Below are positions 59,440 to 64,000 of a DNA stretch of 64,000 nucleotides, piece by piece. The stretch comes from Streptomyces atratus (GTDB lineage: Bacteria; Actinomycetota; Actinomycetes; Streptomycetales; Streptomycetaceae). The stretch covers positions 1-64,000 of the forward strand of contig NZ_BMRN01000038.1 in the NCBI RefSeq assembly GCF_014648655.1. The letters are read 5' to 3'. Position 1 is the first letter of the stretch; each line of letters begins with the position of its first letter. Under the pieces are notes generated by a model. The model was not told where the DNA came from, did not search any database, and saw nothing but the letters and a program-made list of their open reading frames with translations. The position numbers were made by a program, and so were the translations under genes.

Positions 59440-60117
59440 TCAGCCGAAGCGGTAGCCGATGCCGCGGACGGTGCTGATGGTCTGCGGGCTGTCCGCCTCG
59501 CGGAGCTTGCGGCGCAGGCGGGCCAGGTACTGGTCCAGGGTGTTGTCGCTGACCTGCGCCCCCTCCGGCCAGCCCGTCCGCAGCAGGGCCCGACGGCGCA
59601 CCACGCTCCCGGGGCCCGCCATCAGGCACGCCAGCAGACGGAACTCGGTCGGTGTCAGGGCCACGGGGCGGCCGTGGACCGTCAGCTCGTGCTTGATCGG
59701 GTTCAGCCGCATCGCACCCGCGCTGTCGGCGAGGGTGGTGCTGCCGCGGTGACCGGCCCGGTTCAGGACCGCCCGGACGCGGGCCGCGAGCTCGCTGAGG
59801 TGGAACGGCTTCACCAGGTAGTCGTCGCCGCCGGAGGCGAAACCGGAGAGCCGGTCGGTGAGATTGCCGCGGGCGGTCAGGAAGATCACCGGAGCGGTGA
59901 ACCCCGCACCGCGCATCGCCTGGCACACATCGCGCCCGTCGGAGTCCGGCAGCCCCACATCGAGGACGACCGCGTGCACCGACTCGTCGACGGTCTTCAG
60001 GGCGGTCGCGCCGTCGACGGCGGTCACGACGTCGAAGTCCTCGTCGCGCAGGCCACGGGCCAGGACATCGCGCAGGCCGTGGTCGTCCTCGACGACAAGA
60101 ATGCGTGCAGCGGTCAC
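59440..60117 (-). CDS. OmpR-family response regulator
   Basis: 225 aa. Receiver domain with DD (11-12), phospho-acceptor D53 (AVVLDVGLPD) and K in YLVKPF; C-terminal winged helix (LTPTEFRLLACLMAGPGSVV, LDQYLARLRRKL, VRGIGYRFG). First gene of the operon with the kinase. Probable targets include the convergent COG4705 gene. Confidence 0.94.
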   Translation of the reverse strand: MTAARILVVEDDHGLRDVLARGLRDEDFDVVTAVDGATALKTVDESVHAVVLDVGLPDSDGRDVCQAMRGAGFTAPVIFLTARGNLTDRLSGFASGGDDYLVKPFHLSELAARVRAVLNRAGHRGSTTLADSAGAMRLNPIKHELTVHGRPVALTPTEFRLLACLMAGPGSVVRRRALLRTGWPEGAQVSDNTLDQYLARLRRKLREADSPQTISTVRGIGYRFG

Positions 60118-60197
60118 CGGGCCAGTATTACCCGGCCTGTGCCGGACACCCCAGCGCGTACAGGTTCTGTTCAGGTGGCGTGCGACACCATCGGGGC

Positions 60198-60422
60198 GTG
60201 GCGGGGGCGGAGCAGCATGTGGGGTCCGGCGCCCTGGCCGACCGCGGCCTCGACCATGCTCGCAGAGCCCTCGCCGAAACCGCGCCCACCCAGCTCGGCC
60301 CGGCTGCCCGGTCCGTCCTGCGCCATGTGCTCGGCGACGGAACGGAGCCCGGCGCTTGGGAGCGCCCCCAGCGGCTCAACGAGCGCCTGAGCGGCGCCCG
60401 GCCGCCCCGCCGACATGCGTAG
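60198..60422 (+). CDS. possible small protein, unknown
   Basis: 74 aa from GTG. VAGAEQHVGSGALADRGLDH then ARRALAETAPTQLGPAARSV with high third-position GC, so coding is plausible. No signal peptide, no known domain, and no strong ribosome binding site. It could also be a remnant. Confidence 0.35.
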   Translation: MAGAEQHVGSGALADRGLDHARRALAETAPTQLGPAARSVLRHVLGDGTEPGAWERPQRLNERLSGARPPRRHA

Positions 60423-60582
60423 AAGGGGCCCCTGCCGACTCTGAACCGCGCACCGCGACCGGGCGGACGGCGGAGGGTCGCTGCGTACGTCGCACGATCG
60501 TGGGACGCTGGTGCGAGCGGCGAACTGCCGCAGAACCGTCGATCTACGCTCCTTTGACAGGCCACAGAAGAAGGGACTCGCG

Positions 60583-61188
60583 ATGACCGCCGCGATGGTC
60601 GAGAACGACCAGGCCTCTGAGGGCCGCCCGTGGGACTACCTGCTGCAGACATGGCGTGAACTCGACGTGCCCGAGGGGTGGCGCGCCGAGATCGACGAAG
60701 GGCAGATCGTCTTGGTACCTCCGCCTCATGCGCATCACAACGGCATTGCCGCCAAAGTGCAGCGCAGGCTCTATGGAAAGCTGCCCGAAGAGCTGGAGAT
60801 CTACCAGACCCTCGGCATCCACGTAGCCCCGCTCGACAAGCTCTATGTGCCAGATCTTGTGGTCATGCCCTCGGAGCTCATCGATGCCGCCGACCCGGAG
60901 AGCAGCGATCCGATGGACGCATCGGAAGCCCTGCTCATCGTCGAGATCACGTCGAAGGGCAACGCCCGGGAGGACCGGACGAAGAAGTACCGCGCCTATG
61001 CACGCGCGGGCGTACCCATGTACCTGTTGATCGACCGGTTCGACACGCGTGGGGCGATGGCCACTCTGTTCACGGAGCCGAACGAGGACGGGACGTACAA
61101 GCGCTCCGACCCGGTGCCGTTCGGCAAGCCGCTCACGCTGCCCGAGCCCTTCGGTACGACCCTCCTCACGGACGAATTCCCGGTTTGA
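60583..61188 (+). CDS. Uma2-family PD-(D/E)xK nuclease-like protein
   Basis: 201 aa. Full Uma2/DUF820 fold: EGWRAEIDEGQIVLVPPPHA, VPDLVVMPSELID (PDxxV metal Asp), LLIVEITSKGNAREDRTKKY (ExxS-x12-K core) and YLLIDRFD. These proteins are widespread, multicopy in Streptomyces, and probably nucleases of unknown target. AGAAGGGA precedes the ATG. Monocistronic with its own terminator. Compare the truncated family member near 43 kb. Confidence 0.88.
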   Translation: MTAAMVENDQASEGRPWDYLLQTWRELDVPEGWRAEIDEGQIVLVPPPHAHHNGIAAKVQRRLYGKLPEELEIYQTLGIHVAPLDKLYVPDLVVMPSELIDAADPESSDPMDASEALLIVEITSKGNAREDRTKKYRAYARAGVPMYLLIDRFDTRGAMATLFTEPNEDGTYKRSDPVPFGKPLTLPEPFGTTLLTDEFPV

Positions 61189-61200
61189 GAAGGCACGGAA

Positions 61201-61233
61201 AGGGGCGGCCCCCGGCCATCGGGTGCCGCCCCT
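61201..61233. terminator. terminator between Uma2 and murP
   Basis: AGGGGCGGC (61201-61209) pairs with GCCGCCCCT (61225-61233) around a partly paired 15-base loop; lies between convergent genes. Confidence 0.75.
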
Positions 61234-61255
61234 CATCCGTATCCGTATGCCGGGA

Positions 61256-62842
61256 TCAGACCCCGGCCGGTTCCTTTGCCGGGCTGTCGGGGCCCGTCGT
61301 CGGGGACGCCGGGCCGCCCGTTGCCGCGACCGTTGATTCGGCCGGTGCCTGGGAGACGTTGAACTCCGTCAGCAGGTCCTTGCTGAAGCCGAAGAAGTAC
61401 GTCGCGAGGAAGCCGGCGAGGTAGCCGACCAGCAGGCCGCCCGCGTAGATCGCGATCGTGGTGCCCAGGCCGTGGTTGCCGTCGAGGAGGGGGAACAGGG
61501 CCCAGCCGGACGGGCCGATGGCCGTGGAGCCGACCTTGTCGCCGAGCTGGTTGAACAGGCCGATGAAGCCGCCACCGAACGCACCGCCCACGCACGCCGT
61601 GATGAACGGGCGGCCGAGCGGGAGGCTGACGCCGTAGATCAGCGGTTCGCCGACGCCCAGCAGACCGGCCGGGAGCGCGGACTTGATGGTGCGGCGGATC
61701 GACTCGTTGCGGGGGAGACGGAAGTAGACCGCCGCGGCCGCGCCGACCTGGCCGGCGCCCGCCATCGCGAGGATCGGCAGCAGGACCGTGTAGCCCTGCT
61801 GCTCGATCAGGGTGGTGTGGATCGGGATGAGTGCCTGGTGCAGGCCCAGCATCACCAGGGGCAGGAAGAGACCGCCGAGCACGAAGCCCGCGCCCGCGCC
61901 GCCGTTGGAGAGCAGCCAGTCGGCGAACGTACCGATGGCGGTGGAGATCTCGCCGGCCACGTACATCAGGCCGAAGATCGTCACCAGGCCGGAGACCAGG
62001 ACGGTGAGGGTCGGGGTGACCAGTACGTCCAGTGCCTCGGGCACCCAGCGGCGACACCACTTCTCCACGTACACCGCGAGCACTGCCGCACCCAGTGCGC
62101 CCAGCACACCGCCCTGGCCGGGGGAGAGCTTCTGGCCGAACGCCTCGATGTTCGCGACGCCCGGGAAGACGATGATCGCGGCGACAGCGCCGCCCAGGAT
62201 CGGCGTACCGCCGAACTCCTTCGCCGTGTTGAAGCCGACGAACACGGCGATCAGCGCCATGAATCCGGACGCCATCGCGGCCAGGGCGGGCGTGACCGAG
62301 GTCAGCCAGCCCAGGTTCACCAGCAGGCCGTTGAGACCGGCGATGATGCCGCAGCCGATGAGCGCCGGGATCAGCGGGACGAAGATGTTCGCGATCCTGC
62401 GCAGGAACAGCTTGAACGGGGTGGCGTTCTTCGCCTTCCGCGCTGCCTTTATCGCTGCACCCTGGGTGGCCAGTTCATCCGCCGAGGCGGAGGTGGAAGC
62501 GGAGGCGGAGGTGGAGGTGGAAGCGGAAGCGGAAGCCGAGGCCGGGGCGGAAACATTCGCCGCTTCAGGGGCTGCTGCCCTGCCCTCCTCCACCAGCTGT
62601 TCGAACTCCGGGGTGACCCGGGCGACGGTGCCCGGGCCGAGGACGATCTGGTAGGTGTCGTCCTCGACCACGCCCATGACGGCGGGTACCGCCTTCAGGG
62701 CCTCGTCGTCGACGAGCGAGCGGTCGTGCAGGCCCAGCCGGAGCCGGGTCATGCAGTGGGCGATGGAGCTGACGTTCGCGGCGCCACCGACGAGCGGAAG
62801 GATCGCGGCGGCGGTGGCGCGGTTCTTGTCTTCTGTTGCCAT
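61256..62842 (-). CDS. murP: PTS EIIBC permease, N-acetylmuramic acid type
   Basis: 528 aa. N-terminal EIIB domain (1-90) with phospho-Cys30 (SSIAHCMTRLRLGLHD), a Ser/Ala/Thr linker (about 98-122), then EIIC (about 140-490) with multiple helices and the LNGLLVNLGWLTSV, IPIHTTLI and GVGEPLIYGVSLPLGRPF sugar-channel motifs. B-C order and the absence of an EIIA domain match MurP of the sucrose/MurNAc family, and murQ directly upstream supports MurNAc uptake and phosphorylation. It needs EI, HPr and an EIIA from elsewhere. The 48-bp gap suggests an operon. Confidence 0.85.
   Translation of the reverse strand: MATEDKNRATAAAILPLVGGAANVSSIAHCMTRLRLGLHDRSLVDDEALKAVPAVMGVVEDDTYQIVLGPGTVARVTPEFEQLVEEGRAAAPEAANVSAPASASASASTSTSASASTSASADELATQGAAIKAARKAKNATPFKLFLRRIANIFVPLIPALIGCGIIAGLNGLLVNLGWLTSVTPALAAMASGFMALIAVFVGFNTAKEFGGTPILGGAVAAIIVFPGVANIEAFGQKLSPGQGGVLGALGAAVLAVYVEKWCRRWVPEALDVLVTPTLTVLVSGLVTIFGLMYVAGEISTAIGTFADWLLSNGGAGAGFVLGGLFLPLVMLGLHQALIPIHTTLIEQQGYTVLLPILAMAGAGQVGAAAAVYFRLPRNESIRRTIKSALPAGLLGVGEPLIYGVSLPLGRPFITACVGGAFGGGFIGLFNQLGDKVGSTAIGPSGWALFPLLDGNHGLGTTIAIYAGGLLVGYLAGFLATYFFGFSKDLLTEFNVSQAPAESTVAATGGPASPTTGPDSPAKEPAGV
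62455..62550 (-). repeat. degenerate GGAGGC/GGAAGC repeat coding a Ser/Ala/Thr linker
   Basis: The repeating hexamers encode alternating S-A and S-T between the EIIB and EIIC domains, a flexible linker about 25 residues long. Such simple repeats vary in length between strains. Confidence 0.75.
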
Positions 62843-62890
62843 GGTGCGTGGTGCCTTGCTGTGCGGGGGTGCGGGGGTGGAGCCGGTGGG

Positions 62891-63856
62891 TCAGGTGGTG
62901 CGGGGGGCGGCGGCGAGGGCGGCGCGGAGGTGGCCGTCGGACGCGGTCAGCAGGGTGGCGGCGGTGGGGCCGTCGACCTGGCCGAGGATGGTGAGGATGG
63001 CGTTCTTCACCTCGCCGTCGGTCGCGGCGAGGGCGGCCTCGATCTCCTCGTCGGACGCTCCGGTGGCGAGCGAGACGATGCGGCGGGAGCGGGCGCGCAG
63101 TTTCTCGTTGGAGGCGCGGACGTCGACCATGAGGTTTCCGTACGTCTTGCCGAGCCTGATCATCGTGATCGTCGAGAGCATGTTGAGGACGAGCTTCTGG
63201 GCCGTACCCGCCTTGAGCCGGGTGGAGCCGGTCAGCAGCTCGGGGCCTACGACGATCTCGATGCCGTGCTCGGCCGCGGCACCCAGTGCGGAGTCCGCGT
63301 TGCAGGACAGCCCGATGGTCAGCGCGCCCTTGCCACAGGCGTGCTCGACGGCGCCGATCGCGTACGGCGTACGGCCGGAGGCGGAGATGCCGACCACGGT
63401 GTCGTCGGCGGTGAGGTCCAGGGCATCGAGGTCGGCGGCGGCCAGCTCCTTGCTGTCCTCGGCGCCCTCGACGGCCTGCACCATGGCGGACGGGCCGCCC
63501 GCGATCAGGCCGATGACCTCGGAGGGGTCGGTGTTGAAGGTGGGCGGGCACTCGCTGGCGTCCAGCACGCCGAGCCGGCCGGCGGTGCCCGCGCCCGCGT
63601 AGATCAGCCGGCCGCCGCGGGCCATGCGCTCAGCGGTGCCGTCGATCGCGGCGGCGATCTCGGGCAGCCGGGCGCCGACGGCGGCCGGGACGGACCGGTC
63701 CTCGCCGTTCATGATCCGGGCTATCTCAAGCGTGTCCAGGCGGTCGATCTCGGCGAGCTCGGGCCGGAACGCCTCGGTGGTGAGCGTTTCGAGCTGGGCT
63801 CGCAGTTCCCCGTATCCGTCGGGGGTGGTGGTGTCGGCGTCGGTGGTGGAGGTCAT
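62891..63856 (-). CDS. murQ: N-acetylmuramic acid-6-phosphate etherase
   Basis: 321 aa SIS enzyme. GRLIYAGAGTAGRLGVLDAS, ECPPTFNTDPSEVIGLIAGG (catalytic Glu in DASECPP), VVGISASGRTPYAIGAVEHA and GSTRLKAGTAQKLVLNMLST are diagnostic. It cleaves the lactyl ether of MurNAc-6-phosphate to GlcNAc-6-phosphate, which then feeds NagA. Upstream of murP on the same strand; together they recycle peptidoglycan sugar. Confidence 0.95.
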   Translation of the reverse strand: MTSTTDADTTTPDGYGELRAQLETLTTEAFRPELAEIDRLDTLEIARIMNGEDRSVPAAVGARLPEIAAAIDGTAERMARGGRLIYAGAGTAGRLGVLDASECPPTFNTDPSEVIGLIAGGPSAMVQAVEGAEDSKELAAADLDALDLTADDTVVGISASGRTPYAIGAVEHACGKGALTIGLSCNADSALGAAAEHGIEIVVGPELLTGSTRLKAGTAQKLVLNMLSTITMIRLGKTYGNLMVDVRASNEKLRARSRRIVSLATGASDEEIEAALAATDGEVKNAILTILGQVDGPTAATLLTASDGHLRAALAAAPRTT

Positions 63857-63934
63857 GGAGAGCGGCTCAGCTTTCTCGGTCTCGTACGGTTCGGCGGGTG
63901 CGGGCGGTGAGGGCCGGTTCGGCTCCGGTCGGGG

Positions 63935-64000
63935 TCAGCGCGGGCGTGGGGTGTGGCGGTGGGCCAGCGCCTCGTAGGAGGCGGCGAGCGCCGGTGCGGC
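63935..64000 (-). CDS. C-terminal end of an unidentified protein (cut by window edge)
   Basis: Twenty-one codons in frame with a stop: AAPALAASYEALAHRHTPRPR. Good codon bias. Position upstream of murQ makes a MurR/RpiR-type regulator plausible, but the fragment is too short to identify. Confidence 0.45.
   Translation of the reverse strand, partial: AAPALAASYEALAHRHTPRPR

Noticed and set aside
62455..62550. Repeat array that might be CRISPR-like or a microsatellite outside genes
   Set aside because: Hexamer repeats without spacers, in frame and encoding the MurP linker. No CRISPR array was seen anywhere in the window.
61472..63910. 812-codon plus-strand frame over murP-murQ
   Set aside because: Shadow frame; MurP and MurQ motifs are on the minus strand.

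Overview
The window is about 72% GC, with strong G/C bias at third codon positions, GTG starts, AAGGAGG-type ribosome binding sites, rare TTA leucine codons and many secreted proteins. It reads as Streptomyces chromosome. The order hbpS-senSR, terD-like, arfB, cdgB, nagKA, ots genes, gpgS, thrC, cold-shock gene, groEL2, murPQ matches, from memory, the central conserved core of S. coelicolor (SCO427x-SCO430x); no database could be consulted.

Left edge (1-9.9 kb): the 5' end of an IS110-family recombinase gene with its structured non-coding end, a creatininase remnant, a divergent TetR/MFS efflux pair with repeated operators, a NUDIX hydrolase converging on an amine oxidase, a rhomboid-like membrane protein, a decayed phosphotransferase fragment, a GNAT acetyltransferase, a quinone oxidoreductase, a frameshifted FAD oxidoreductase and a pentapeptide-repeat protein. 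10.4-23.3 kb: the haem/redox sensing set senR-senS and hbpS, an M1 metallopeptidase lipoprotein, two tandem M4 (thermolysin-like) proteases with a shared upstream motif, a TerD protein, ArfB, a flavin reductase, the diguanylate cyclase CdgB behind a Crp-like site, and a membrane-anchored carbohydrate-binding-like protein.

23.3-30.1 kb: an amino-sugar catabolic island: class II aldolase, PfkB kinase, nagA, nagK, a SIS-domain protein and an orphan sugar-binding lipoprotein, with three DasR-type (dre) sites. Read together these enzymes could form a complete N-acetylgalactosamine or N-acetylglucosamine route. 30.8-37 kb: otsB and otsA separated by secreted and regulatory accessory genes, then gpgS. 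37-41.5 kb: a clear SAM-I (S-box) riboswitch in front of threonine synthase, a sulfur-carrier protein with an extra C-terminal Cys, a cold-shock protein and groEL2 under two CIRCE elements.

41.6-64 kb: more variable genes: a lipase-like hydrolase, a TTA-containing HTH regulator with a small Uma2-like partner, a secreted trefoil-like protein, a P450-ferredoxin pair with a TetR regulator and perfect operator, a secreted adenosine deaminase, an erythromycin-esterase-like protein, a large beta-propeller/Ig-like surface protein, an XRE/DUF397 pair with a frameshift, a BP74-like secreted protein, a TetR/TIM-barrel divergent pair with duplicated operators, a COG4705 membrane protein converging on an OmpR-type two-component system, a Uma2 nuclease-like protein, and murP-murQ for N-acetylmuramic acid uptake and recycling. 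A partial gene lies at the right edge.
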